The notes: generated by a model not told the origin, from the sequence alone. Numbered from the stretch's first letter, positions 48,838-56,996 are shown. The stretch is DNA of 64,000 nt from Mucilaginibacter inviolabilis (GCF_011089895.1 NZ_JAANAT010000003.1:186001-250000); one strand, 5' to 3'. Made by a program: numbers and translations.

Positions 48838-49401
48838 ATGGCTAAAGCATCAGATGTTAAAAATGGAAATGTGCTTCGCTTTAACGGCGAATTAGTGCAG
48901 GTTGAAGAGTTTTTACACCGTACACCAGGCAACTTACGGGCATTTTACCAGGCCCGTATGCGTAACGTAAAATCAGGCAAATTGGTTGAATACCGTTTCC
49001 GTACCGACGAAGAGGTAGATATTGCCCGTGTTGAAACAAGTGATTATCAATATTTATATGACGAGGGTGAAGCATTGGTAGTGATGGATAATACTACTTA
49101 TGATCAGCACAGCATCCCCAAAAAATTATTTGGTCCTGCGGTTAAGTTTTTAAAAGAAGGTATGAACGTGATTGTGGCCTTTGAAAGCGAAGAACCGATC
49201 ATGGGCTCTATTCCTGGTTCAGCCGAGCTGGAAATCACCTACACCGAACCAGCTGTTAAAGGCGATACCTCAAGCGGCGCGCTAAAAAATGCTACCGTTG
49301 AAACCGGTGCCGAGATCCGTGTTCCTTTATTCATTAACATTGGCGATAAAGTAAAGGTGGATACTGCTACAGGTACTTACGTAGAGCGTGTGAAAGCATA
49401 A
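48838..49401 (+). CDS. efp: Elongation factor P
   Basis: Helps the ribosome through runs of prolines. 187 residues from the ATG at 48838 (MAKASDVKNGNVLRFNGELV); an in-frame TTG at 48817 overlaps the promoter box and is rejected. The tip loop that receives a modification in other bacteria is EFLHRTPGNLRAFYQARMRN: the usual Lys-34 region reads TPGNLRA, without Lys, so the EpmA-type lysylation is unlikely. ERVKA closes the protein. The signature SAELEITYTEPAVKGDTSSG is present near 140. A strong terminator follows at 49464-49500. Confidence 0.95.
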   Translation: MAKASDVKNGNVLRFNGELVQVEEFLHRTPGNLRAFYQARMRNVKSGKLVEYRFRTDEEVDIARVETSDYQYLYDEGEALVVMDNTTYDQHSIPKKLFGPAVKFLKEGMNVIVAFESEEPIMGSIPGSAELEITYTEPAVKGDTSSGALKNATVETGAEIRVPLFINIGDKVKVDTATGTYVERVKA

Positions 49402-49406
49402 AGCAG

Positions 49407-49437
49407 AGCCCCCTAGCCCCCTGAAGGGGGAACTTTT
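49407..49437. repeat. R4 repeat, left partner of 49601-49624
   Basis: AGCCCCCTAGCCCCCTGAAG then GGGGAACTTTT, 5 bases after the efp stop. Its reverse-complement partner GGCCCCCTTCAGGAGCCCGG (degenerate) stands next to the xth stop at 49601-49624. The pair brackets a terminator and an R1 palindrome. Confidence 0.7.
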
Positions 49438-49463
49438 GAATTGCATATTACATTTTCATTATA

Positions 49464-49500
49464 AAAGAAAGAGGCGCCATTTGGCGCCTCTTTCTTTTTT
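49464..49500. terminator. Intrinsic terminator
   Basis: AAAGAAAGAGGCGCC, loop ATTT, GGCGCCTCTTTCTTTTTT: a long perfect stem with T-run, usable from both sides between efp and xth. Confidence 0.92.
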
Positions 49501-49510
49501 ATATACCACT

Positions 49511-49590
49511 TGTCATCCTGAGCGATAGCGAAGGATCTTCTTCGAGAGGCATATCTGCAAATAGATTCTTCGCTATCGCTCAGAATGACA
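49511..49590. repeat. R1 dispersed palindrome, copy 6
   Basis: TGTCATCCTGAGCGATAGCG and CGCTATCGCTCAGAATGACA: here both arms carry the same GCGATAGCG module and pair well. Confidence 0.8.
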
Positions 49591-49624
49591 ACTTATTTTT
49601 GGCCCCCTTCAGGAGCCCGGGAGC

Positions 49625-50392
49625 CTAAAACTCCAGTTCCAGCAACACCGGGCAATGATCAGAGTGCTTAGCTTCGGGCAAAATGGCGGCACGTTTAATG
49701 TTGGCTTCCAGTTCGGTGCTGGCCATAGCATAATCAATGCGCCAACCTAAGTTTTTACCTCTTGCACCAGCTCTGAAGCTCCACCAGGTATAGTTATGTG
49801 GTTCTTTGTTCAGGTGACGGAAAGTATCGATAAATCCGCCTTCAATAAACTTCTCCATCCATTCGCGTTCTTCGGGCAAAAAGCCGGAGGAGTTGGCGTT
49901 TGATTTGGGGTTGTGGATATCAATCGGTCGGTGGCAGATATTATAATCGCCGCATACCACCAGTTTGGGATATTGGCTTTTGAGCAGCGTAAGGTATTTG
50001 CCAAATTCATCTAAGAAGCGATATTTAAACACCTGGCGCTCATCGCCACTCGATCCCGAGGGAAAGTAAACGCTCATGACAGATACTTCGTCAAAATCAA
50101 TACGGATACAACGGCCCTCACGGTCAAAATCGGGGATACCGCAACCGTATTCAATATGTTTTGGTGTTTGCTTGCTAAAAATGGCGGTACCGCTGTAACC
50201 CTTCTTTTCGGCCGGGAACCAGTAGTGTTTGTACCCCAGCTGATCTACCAGGCCAAGATCGGTCAATACATCAGGCGTAGCTTTAATTTCCTGCAGGCAA
50301 ACCACATCGGCATCAGTAGCCTGTAACCAGGCCAGCCAGTTTTTGTTGATAGCCGAGCGGATACCATTAACGTTATAGGTAATTATTTTCAT
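49625..50392 (-). CDS. xth: Exodeoxyribonuclease III
   Basis: AP endonuclease and 3'-repair exonuclease of base excision repair. 255 residues. Motifs in order: TYNVNGIRSAINK, CLQEIKAT (metal-binding Glu near 35), KKGYSGTAIFSK, SVYFPSG, VVCGDYNICHRPIDI (Asp/Asn near 150), RAGARGKNLGWRIDYAMAS, and catalytic HSDHCPVLLEL near the end. The ATG touches an R4 repeat directly (next base upstream is the repeat), so nothing but repeat is available for translation initiation signals. The stop also borders a degenerate R4 copy. Confidence 0.95.
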   Translation of the reverse strand: MKIITYNVNGIRSAINKNWLAWLQATDADVVCLQEIKATPDVLTDLGLVDQLGYKHYWFPAEKKGYSGTAIFSKQTPKHIEYGCGIPDFDREGRCIRIDFDEVSVMSVYFPSGSSGDERQVFKYRFLDEFGKYLTLLKSQYPKLVVCGDYNICHRPIDIHNPKSNANSSGFLPEEREWMEKFIEGGFIDTFRHLNKEPHNYTWWSFRAGARGKNLGWRIDYAMASTELEANIKRAAILPEAKHSDHCPVLLELEF

Positions 50393-50545
50393 GCCCCCTA
50401 ACCCCCTAAAGGGGGAATTTTTGTTTTTAGGTTTTACTTGTGATTAATTGTATGCAATATTAAATATATCAGGTAGTATTTTTTGCTTCTGATCCAATTT
50501 TACGCCCTGGTGATAAGCACTCCCCCTTCAGGGGGCCGGGGGGCT
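50393..50545. repeat. R4 inverted pair filling the xth-cyclophilin gap
   Basis: GCCCCCTAACCCCCTAAAGG (50393-50417) and, about 100 bases on, its complement CCCCCTTCAGGGGGCCGGGG (50520-50545). The right copy lies inside the end of the cyclophilin gene and supplies its last residues (SPPAP) and stop. Confidence 0.8.
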
Positions 50546-51226
50546 TAGAATTTTATCCAATTGGCTGCATTCTTTTTTGCTGAGCACTTCTATGGTCATG
50601 GGTACATCTGTTAACGGCCGGTCACATTCATCTTTTTTTACCGCAGCAATGCGGTCGACCATATCAAGGCCCGAAACCACTTCACCATAAACGGTATAAT
50701 TTTGGTCGAGATGCGGTACCCCTCCTACAGATTTGTACCATTCCCTTTGCCATGCTGGTATCTTACGGCCTTTCAAGCGGGTTTTCTCCAGCGTATCCAG
50801 CTTGCCATCGGTAAAACGCTTGCCTTCTGTGATATAGAACTGACACCCGCTTGATGCTTTTTGTGGATTTTCGTCGCGTGCCGCAGCCAGTACGCCCCGC
50901 TTGTGGAACAGGCTATCCCTGAACTCGGCAGGTACGGTGTAACCCACATCCCCATCGCCCAGTTCCAACCCGGGTATCGCCTTTTTAGAATCAGGATCGC
51001 CGCCCTGGATCATAAAGTTCTGTATCACCCGGTGAAATAAAGTACCGTTATAAAACCCTTTTTTGGCTAGCTTGATAAAATTATCACGATGCAGTGGAGT
51101 TTCATTATACAGGCGGATAATACAATCGCCATAACTGGTTCTGATGCGCACGTATTGGTTTTTGGGTGGCCCGGCAAAAGCCGCGACACTTAGCAGAAGT
51201 AGGGTTATAGTAAAGAGTTTCTTCAT
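50528..51226 (-). CDS. Cyclophilin-type peptidyl-prolyl cis-trans isomerase, secreted
   Basis: 232 residues with a signal peptide (FTITLLLLSVAAFAGPP). Cyclophilin signatures: TPLHRDNFIKLAKKGFYNGT, FHRVIQNFMIQGGDP near 65-80, GVLAAARDENPQKASSGCQFYI near 110-130, and YTVYGEVVSGLDMVDRI near 180. It should help fold proteins in the periplasm. The last codons, SPPAP and stop, are encoded by an R4 repeat, so the original C-terminus has been altered. An extended loop of about 30 residues (DGKLDTLEKTRLKGRKIPAW) is common in Bacteroidota members. Confidence 0.93.
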   Translation of the reverse strand: MKKLFTITLLLLSVAAFAGPPKNQYVRIRTSYGDCIIRLYNETPLHRDNFIKLAKKGFYNGTLFHRVIQNFMIQGGDPDSKKAIPGLELGDGDVGYTVPAEFRDSLFHKRGVLAAARDENPQKASSGCQFYITEGKRFTDGKLDTLEKTRLKGRKIPAWQREWYKSVGGVPHLDQNYTVYGEVVSGLDMVDRIAAVKKDECDRPLTDVPMTIEVLSKKECSQLDKILSPPAP

Positions 51227-51246
51227 GTTTTATCATTTATAAGATA

Positions 51247-51328
51247 TGTCATTGCGAGCGCAGCGTGGCAATCTCCTCGCGTTTATACTCATGAGGAGAT
51301 TGCTTCGTCGTTCCTCCTCGCAATGACA
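51247..51328. repeat. R2 dispersed palindrome, copy 5
   Basis: TGTCATTGCGAGCGCAGCGT and CGTTCCTCCTCGCAATGACA; inner CAATCTCCTCGCG pairs with GAGGAGATTG. Confidence 0.78.
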
Positions 51329-51350
51329 TGAGATCATGTGTTCTATCTAG

Positions 51351-51698
51351 TTAATTCCCCTCCAGTTCCTCAAAATAATTGATCATCAGCGATTTGAGGA
51401 TCATCTCCTGCTCCAGTAAGGTATAATTAGGTATCACTTTAACTCTTTTCCAATGCGGCCAGCCATCCTGGTCAAGGCCTTCCAGTTCATAAAAACCCAG
51501 CATACTAAAAAGGCGGCAGTTGGCAATATGCATCAGCTCTTCCTTTTGGCGCTTGCTGAATTTGCGTGGGCCCTGACCAAGTTCCTGCACGCCAATTAAA
51601 AACAGCATCACTTTCAGATCGGGTTTTTCGTTATCAAAATCCTGGGCAATACGTTGCTGCAGCGCATCCCATTTCACATTAATTTCGGCAGGTGTCAT
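51351..51698 (-). CDS. Conserved hypothetical protein
   Basis: 115 residues, mostly helical and charged, without signal peptide or membrane segment: MTPAEINVKWDALQQRIAQD, MLFLIGVQELGQGPRKFSKR, IANCRLFSMLGFYELEGLDQ, LLEQEMILKSLMINYFEELE. I recognise it as the type of small uncharacterised protein shared among Bacteroidota, but know no function. It is separated from the cyclophilin gene by an R2 palindrome and diverges from the metal-ligand-rich gene at 51934. Confidence 0.7.
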   Translation of the reverse strand: MTPAEINVKWDALQQRIAQDFDNEKPDLKVMLFLIGVQELGQGPRKFSKRQKEELMHIANCRLFSMLGFYELEGLDQDGWPHWKRVKVIPNYTLLEQEMILKSLMINYFEELEGN

Positions 51699-51716
51699 GG
51701 CGGTAAAGATAAGAAT

Positions 51717-51840
51717 AGTTCATAGTTGATGGTTCATAGATCATAGTAAAAGAGCAACAGCAAATAGTATGCATGAGTTTAGAAGATCAATGAGCTATAA
51801 CTTCTTACCATGAACTATTATCTATGAACCATAAACCACA
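51717..51840. repeat. Word-array inverted repeat (GTTCATAG / CTATGAAC family), unit 2
   Basis: Left AATAGTTCATAGTTGATGGT and TCATAGATCATAG; right ACCATGAACTATTATCTATG and AACCATAAACC. It lies between divergent genes, so these arrays are not limited to operon gaps. Confidence 0.75.
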
Positions 51841-51897
51841 TTGTGTGCGATTATCATTAATGTTACAATGTTGCATTATTTTTAACATTTTATTAAC

Positions 51898-51905
51898 TAC
51901 TTTTG
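51898..51905 (+). promoter_or_regulatory. Promoter -7 box of the 51934 gene
   Basis: TACTTTTG, full match to TAnnTTTG, 28 bases before the GTG start at 51934. The -33 box is unclear. Confidence 0.5.
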
Positions 51906-51933
51906 CATAGTCTTTGTAAAAAGACATATAAGG

Positions 51934-52263
51934 GTGAAAAAAAACAAGTTACATATCCTATACTCCTGGCTATTGCTCATTTGCTTTATAGCCGGGCAAT
52001 ATGTTGTTTATACTCACCAGCACCTGCTTGCCAAAACAACCGGAACGGTTTATGCCGCCCATCACCATCAGCCGCAACAACAAACCGTTAAGGAAAAATG
52101 TTACCTGTGCGATGCCATGCATCACCAGGCTGCCGTTATTGACCAGGCATTTTATTTAGTACCCCAAATAGCTACCCTGCATTTTTTTAAAGCCAGCGAC
52201 TATAATTTTGTGAGCATAGCGCTTGTTCTGGCTGCTGGCCGTGCCCCGCCGGTACTTTCATAA
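51934..52263 (+). CDS. Small membrane-anchored His/Cys-rich protein
   Basis: 109 residues with a GTG start (VKKNKLHILYSWLLLICFIA). One N-terminal hydrophobic segment (about 8-24), then a stretch full of metal ligands: THQHLL, AAHHHQPQQQ, KCYLCDAMHHQA (CxxC plus His pairs) at residues about 27-70. A second weak hydrophobic stretch ends the protein. The pattern suggests binding of copper, zinc or haem outside the cytoplasm. It is followed after 67 bases by a TonB-dependent receptor, so the two may form a metal-uptake unit. It resembles DUF2946-type proteins in size and layout, but I cannot confirm the family. Confidence 0.65.
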   Translation: MKKNKLHILYSWLLLICFIAGQYVVYTHQHLLAKTTGTVYAAHHHQPQQQTVKEKCYLCDAMHHQAAVIDQAFYLVPQIATLHFFKASDYNFVSIALVLAAGRAPPVLS

Positions 52264-52330
52264 TATTAGTTTTTTCGTGCAACATAGCACCACCTCGTGT
52301 GGTATTTATTGATCCCCAAATTTTTTTATT

Positions 52331-54847
52331 ATGAAATTAAAGCTAATTAGTAGCTTATTATTGCTTGTTATAGGTTTTTCTGCTTTTGCCAATGCCCATA
52401 TAATTACTACAAAAAACGCAGCTGTTGAAGAGGCGGTAGGCACTTTAACCGGTACCGTTACCGATAAAGCCGATGGCAAACCCGTTATTGGCGCTACCGT
52501 AAGTATCCCCGATCTGCATGCCGGTGCCATTACCGATGTAAATGGTAAATATGTTTTAAATCATGTGCCCAGAGGGGTTTACCTGGTACAGGTAAGCTAT
52601 TTGGGATATGCCACCTTTAACCAAAAGGTTGATCTTTCCAAAACTTCTGTATTTGATGTGAAACTGCAGGCATCCTCATTGGAGGCCGGCGAAGTAGTGG
52701 TAACCGGTGTAAGCAAGGCTACCGAAATAAAACGCAGCCCCGTGCCTATGATAGCTGTAGGCAAAACCTACCTGGAACAGCGTGCAGCCTCAGGTAATAT
52801 TATCGATCAGATTGCTACCCTGCCGGGTGTAAGCGCGGTTACTACCGGTCCAAACGTATCCAAGCCATTTATACATGGTTTGGGCTATAACCGGGTAATT
52901 ACCTTACAGGACGGTATACGCCAGGAAGGCCAGCAATGGGGCGATGAGCATGGCATCGAAGTGGATCAAAACTCCATCGACCGAGTAGAGATAATCAAAG
53001 GTCCGGCCAGTTTAACTTATGGCTCCGATGCTATCGGTGGTGTAGTTAACCTGATTACACCAGCTCCTGTTCCCGAAGGTAAAATACTGGGTTCGGTACA
53101 GGGTATTTATGGCACCAACCAGGGTTTACTCAATGGATCGTTCAGGTTACAGGGTAATCAGAACGGCCTGGTTTGGGGAACAGTAATATCGGCTAAAGAA
53201 GCCAAAAACTATCAGAATCAGCGCGATGGCCGTGTATATGCCACAGGTTATCAGGAAAAAGACGCCCGTGTAATGGTTGGTCTCAACAAATCATGGGGCT
53301 ACTCTTATTTACATGCTTCTGTTTTTGATGATAAGCAGGATATCCCGGATGGCAGCCGCGATTCACTTACCCGTAAATTCACCAAACAAATAAGCGAAGA
53401 CGGTGCCACTGCTATCGTTCCGGAATCTGAACTCAACTCCTACCGCATCCCGACCCTACATCAACGCGTTCAGCTTTACCGTATCTATAACAACAGTAAC
53501 TTTATTTTAGGCGGCGGTAACCTGTTGGTTAACCTGGGCTACCAGTACAGCCACAGGCGCGAATATACCCATCCGGAGTATGGCGATATCCCGGGCCTGA
53601 ATTTGCATTTGGCCACTTATACTTATGATGTTAAATATAACTTTAACATCGGCAATGATTATGAAACCACATTTGGTGTAAATGGTCAATATGGTAAAAA
53701 TACAATAGATGGCGCTACCGATTTCCCTATCCCCGCCTATCATCAGTTTGATATCGGGCCTTTCTTTGTGATAAAGAAAAGCTTTGGCAAACTGGATCTT
53801 TCTGCCGGTGCGCGTTTTGACTCGCGTTCCTTCACGGGTAATGCTGCTTATGTAGATACTATTGGTGGCCCGCATGGTTTTCCGCAATTGTATACAGGTC
53901 CAAATCCTACCACGGCGCCAAATGTTAAATCACAATTTGATGCCCTTAGCAAAACGTTTACTGGTTTTTCAGGAAGTTTTGGTGCAACCTATAATGTATC
54001 CGACCAGTTTTTGGTTAAGGCTAACCTGGCCCGTGGCTTCAGGGCGCCAAGTATTGCTGAGTTATCAGCTAATGGCCCAGACCCAGGTTCGCAGATCTAT
54101 CACGTGGGCGACAAAAACTTCAAGCCGGAGTTTAGTTTTCAACAGGATATCGGCGCGTTCTTAACACTGCCTAATATCTCGGCCAGTGTGGAATTATTTA
54201 ATAATGAGATCTCTAATTACATATTCCAGCAGCAGCAATTGAATCCTGATGGCAGCCCGGTTATCACCCAGGGTTACAATACCTTTACCTATGTACAAAG
54301 CAAAGCCCGCATATACGGTGGCGAGGTTAATGTTGATTTGCATCCATTGCCATGGCTGCACTTTGAAAACTCACTGAGCTTAACTTATGGCGAAAATAAA
54401 GGAACCGGTGGTCCGGTGGCTGATAGCTTAAAATATTTACCATTCATTCCACCACTGCATACGCACTCTGAACTGCGCGGAACTTTTAACGGTGGCTTTG
54501 GCGACTTTAAAAATCTGTATGTTTTTGTTGGTTTTGACCATTATAATGCCCAGAACCGTTTCTTTGCCGCGTACGGTACCGAAACAGCAACCGCCGGATA
54601 CAATTTGCTAAGCGCAGGTTTTGGCGGTAACATTGTTAATAAATCCGGTCAGCCGGTGCTTAAACTATTTATCGAAGGCACCAACCTGGCCAACGTAAAT
54701 TACCAATCAAACATGAGCAGGTTGAAATATTTTGGCAATCCTACTGCCCCCGATGGTATTAATCATGGCATTTATAATATGGGCCGCAATATCAGCTTTA
54801 AGGTGGTTGTGCCGTTTGGTTTCAACACCGGTAAAAAATCATCATAA
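52331..54847 (+). CDS. TonB-dependent receptor with carboxypeptidase-like N-terminal domain
   Basis: 838 residues, outer-membrane active transporter. Signal peptide about 1-22. A carboxypeptidase-D regulatory-like domain at about 33-120 (LTGTVTDKADGKPVIGATVS, ITDVNGKYVLNHVPRGVYLV). The plug follows at about 125-250: VVVTGVSKATEIKRSPVPMI (TonB-box region), PFIHGLGYNRVITLQDGIRQ, EGQQWGDEHGIEVDQNSIDR and IKGPASLTYGSDAIGGVVNL. Then a 22-strand barrel ending FKVVVPFGFNTGKKSS. The plug wording and the metal-ligand-rich protein upstream suggest a metal or metal-chelate substrate (inference). No SusD partner is present, so glycan uptake is unlikely. Confidence 0.9.
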   Translation: MKLKLISSLLLLVIGFSAFANAHIITTKNAAVEEAVGTLTGTVTDKADGKPVIGATVSIPDLHAGAITDVNGKYVLNHVPRGVYLVQVSYLGYATFNQKVDLSKTSVFDVKLQASSLEAGEVVVTGVSKATEIKRSPVPMIAVGKTYLEQRAASGNIIDQIATLPGVSAVTTGPNVSKPFIHGLGYNRVITLQDGIRQEGQQWGDEHGIEVDQNSIDRVEIIKGPASLTYGSDAIGGVVNLITPAPVPEGKILGSVQGIYGTNQGLLNGSFRLQGNQNGLVWGTVISAKEAKNYQNQRDGRVYATGYQEKDARVMVGLNKSWGYSYLHASVFDDKQDIPDGSRDSLTRKFTKQISEDGATAIVPESELNSYRIPTLHQRVQLYRIYNNSNFILGGGNLLVNLGYQYSHRREYTHPEYGDIPGLNLHLATYTYDVKYNFNIGNDYETTFGVNGQYGKNTIDGATDFPIPAYHQFDIGPFFVIKKSFGKLDLSAGARFDSRSFTGNAAYVDTIGGPHGFPQLYTGPNPTTAPNVKSQFDALSKTFTGFSGSFGATYNVSDQFLVKANLARGFRAPSIAELSANGPDPGSQIYHVGDKNFKPEFSFQQDIGAFLTLPNISASVELFNNEISNYIFQQQQLNPDGSPVITQGYNTFTYVQSKARIYGGEVNVDLHPLPWLHFENSLSLTYGENKGTGGPVADSLKYLPFIPPLHTHSELRGTFNGGFGDFKNLYVFVGFDHYNAQNRFFAAYGTETATAGYNLLSAGFGGNIVNKSGQPVLKLFIEGTNLANVNYQSNMSRLKYFGNPTAPDGINHGIYNMGRNISFKVVVPFGFNTGKKSS

Positions 54848-54870
54848 GTTACTATTATCCCTAATTAATG

Positions 54871-54905
54871 AAAAGGTCCTGCTTGCAAAGCCGGGCCTTT
54901 TTTGT
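54871..54905 (+). terminator. Intrinsic terminator
   Basis: AAAAGGTCCTGC, TTGCAAA, GCCGGGCCTTTTTTG: an imperfect stem with a T-run, 24 bases after the TonB receptor stop. Confidence 0.75.
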
Positions 54906-54960
54906 TTATAGGTGACTCATCCCACCTGCGTTTTGGAAACCGGGAATACAAAAACAAATT

Positions 54961-55039
54961 TGTCATTCTGAGCATAGCGAAGAATCTATTATCCAGTATG
55001 CAAAGCTTACGAATAGATCCTTCGTTCCTCAGGATGACA
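54961..55039. repeat. R1 dispersed palindrome, copy 7
   Basis: TGTCATTCTGAGCATAGCGA and CCTTCGTTCCTCAGGATGAC plus A; arms carry different modules, so pairing is best at the ends only. Confidence 0.75.
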
Positions 55040-55124
55040 AATTTTTATTTGCTTTTTTCTTTTTGGCCATTTGATGATTTACAAGGTCAAAGGATTTAAG
55101 TATTTTTGGAGAAGAAAACCTCTT

Positions 55125-55202
55125 TGTCATGCTGAACGGAGTGAAGCATCTATTATACAATAGGCAATCTGGAGAATAGATCCTTCGTTCCTCAGGATGA
55201 CA
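55125..55202. repeat. R1 dispersed palindrome, copy 8, overlapping the tsaE start
   Basis: TGTCATGCTGAACGGAGTGA and CCTTCGTTCCTCAGGATGAC plus A. Its right arm is identical to that of copy 7, 160 bases away. The final GGATGACA contains the ATG at 55197 that begins the tsaE reading frame. Confidence 0.78.
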
Positions 55203-55640
55203 AATATTTTAAATAATCAAAACGTGTTAATAACTGTTCAATCACTGGCAGATCTGCCTGCCGCCGCCGAAACGATCATTGCTCATGCAGCCAATAACAG
55301 GATCTTTCTTTTTTATGGCGATATGGGCGCCGGCAAAACAACCCTGATCAAAAGCCTGTGCAGCTTTTTAGGCACTGCCGATGCCGTTACCAGTCCTACG
55401 TTTGCTATTGTGAACGAATATCAGGGGCCAAAGGATAAAATATATCATTTTGATTTTTATCGGCTTAAAGATCAAACAGAAGCGCTGGATATGGGTTATG
55501 AAGAATACTTTTATGCAGGTGCTTATTGCTTTATTGAATGGCCCGAAAAGATACCCGATCTGCTGCCAGATCATTATACCCGCATCAGTATAAAAGCCGT
55601 AAATGATGGTTCACGGGAGATTACGGTTGAAAATTTTTAG
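55197..55640 (+). CDS. tsaE: tRNA threonylcarbamoyladenosine biosynthesis ATPase
   Basis: ATPase of the TsaBDE complex that makes t6A37 in ANN-decoding tRNAs. 147 residues from the ATG at 55197. Walker A FYGDMGAGKTTLIK near residue 41, then VTSPTFAIVNEY near 68, YHFDFYRL near 83 and FIEWPEKIPDLLPD near 110, all diagnostic. The ATG is part of an R1 repeat end (GGATGACA), so the first codons (MTN) come from the repeat; a GTG at 55224 is the alternative start. Alanine dehydrogenase follows. Confidence 0.93.
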   Translation: MTNILNNQNVLITVQSLADLPAAAETIIAHAANNRIFLFYGDMGAGKTTLIKSLCSFLGTADAVTSPTFAIVNEYQGPKDKIYHFDFYRLKDQTEALDMGYEEYFYAGAYCFIEWPEKIPDLLPDHYTRISIKAVNDGSREITVENF

Positions 55641-55645
55641 TAAAG

Positions 55646-55685
55646 CCCGGGAGCAAGGATTTTTGGAGCAAGGAATAAGGATTCA
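55646..55685. repeat. Half word array (GGAGCAAGGAT family)
   Basis: GGAGCAAGGATTTTTGGAGC then AAGGAATAAGG; no matching right arm nearby. Nearly identical to the complement of the right arm at 57760-57800. A further AT-rich word stretch (CACTAATTCAATAATT) follows at 55690-55735. Confidence 0.65.
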
Positions 55686-55766
55686 CTAAATCGCCAAATC
55701 AATAATTAATCCAAATCACTAATTCAATAATTATATTTATCTTCATCAGCCACAATTTAAAACATC

Positions 55767-56996
55767 ATGAGTTCAGGGATATACAGTGGGTTTTCGGACG
55801 TTGCCAAGCAGGCAATGATGCAGCCTCAGGAGTCGATGCTGGAGGTTAAAAGCAAAAAGAACAAGTTATACATCGGCATTCCAAAAGAGGTTTCTTTCCA
55901 GGAAAACCGCATACCCTTAACTCCGCTGTCGGTAGCTTTATTGGTTAATAACGGGCACGATGTTATTTTAGAAAGTAACGCCGGCCAGGCAGCCAATTTT
56001 TCTGATAAGGATTATAGCGAACAGGGCGCCCGTATTGTTTACGATACCAAATCTGTTTATCATGATGCCGATATCATCATTAAAATAGCCCCTCCGGTAA
56101 TGCCCGAAATTGAGTTGATGAAGCCTGGGCAAATATTGATATCAGCCTTGCAATTGGCTACGCTCAAGGCCGAATGCCTGCACGCGCTGATGGCTAAAAA
56201 AATTACCGCGCTCAGCTTTGAACATTTACGCGATGAGGGTAATACCTTGAGTGTAGTACGTGCTATGAGCGAAATTGTTGGCGCCACATCCATATTGATA
56301 GCGGCCGAATATTTAAGCAACGTATTTGATGGCAAAGGCCTGATGCTGGGCGGCATTACCGGTGTACCCCCTACCGAAATTGTGATCCTGGGAGCCGGCA
56401 CCGTTGGCGAATATGCTGCCCGTACCGCTATATCCCTGGGGGCCGAAGTGAAAGTTTTTGATCCATCCATATACAAGCTTCGCCGCCTGCAGAATAATAT
56501 AGGCAGCCGGGTTTTTACCTCGGTAGTGCAGCCCATTGTGCTCGAGAAAGCCATTACCACCTGCGATGTAGCCATAGGCGCCATGCGGGCCGAAGACGGG
56601 CGCAGCCCATGTATTATTTCCGAAGCAACGGTAAGTCGCATGAAACGCGATTCGGTGATTATCGATGTCAGTATCGATCAGGGCGGTTGTTTTGAAACAT
56701 CTGAGGTTACCAATCATACCCACCCGGTTTTCCGCAAACACGATGTTATCCACTATTGCGTACCCAATATAGCCTCGCGTGTAGCCCGTACAGCTACTTA
56801 CGCACTTACCAACATATTTGCCCCCATACTGCTGGATATCGGCGATCAGGGCGGTATTAAAAACGTAATATGGCAAAAATCGGGTGTGCGTAACGCGGTA
56901 TATATTTATCATGGGCATTTAACCAATAAACATATCGGCGAACGTTTTACCATCCCCTGTAAAGACCTGGACCTGCTTATCGTGTCGCACCGGTAA
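55767..56996 (+). CDS. ald: Alanine dehydrogenase
   Basis: NAD-dependent interconversion of alanine and pyruvate plus ammonia. 409 residues, slightly longer than the usual 370 because of a 30-residue N-terminal extension (MSSGIYSGFSDVAKQAMMQP). Family landmarks: IGIPKEVSFQENRIPLTPLS near residue 35, the NAD-binding VILGAGTVGEYAARTAISLG near 210, VDVSIDQGGCFETSE near 295 and HYCVPNIASRVARTATYALT near 330. The catalytic His and Lys lie in FEHLRDEGN and EVSFQENR segments. It follows tsaE and precedes a D-Ala-D-Ala dipeptidase by 10 bases, which would release alanine for it. Confidence 0.92.
   Translation: MSSGIYSGFSDVAKQAMMQPQESMLEVKSKKNKLYIGIPKEVSFQENRIPLTPLSVALLVNNGHDVILESNAGQAANFSDKDYSEQGARIVYDTKSVYHDADIIIKIAPPVMPEIELMKPGQILISALQLATLKAECLHALMAKKITALSFEHLRDEGNTLSVVRAMSEIVGATSILIAAEYLSNVFDGKGLMLGGITGVPPTEIVILGAGTVGEYAARTAISLGAEVKVFDPSIYKLRRLQNNIGSRVFTSVVQPIVLEKAITTCDVAIGAMRAEDGRSPCIISEATVSRMKRDSVIIDVSIDQGGCFETSEVTNHTHPVFRKHDVIHYCVPNIASRVARTATYALTNIFAPILLDIGDQGGIKNVIWQKSGVRNAVYIYHGHLTNKHIGERFTIPCKDLDLLIVSHR

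Noticed and set aside
54902-55099. 65-codon frame after the TonB receptor
   Set aside because: It overlaps R1 copy 7 and contains its characteristic translated words (ILSIAKNLL); not a gene.
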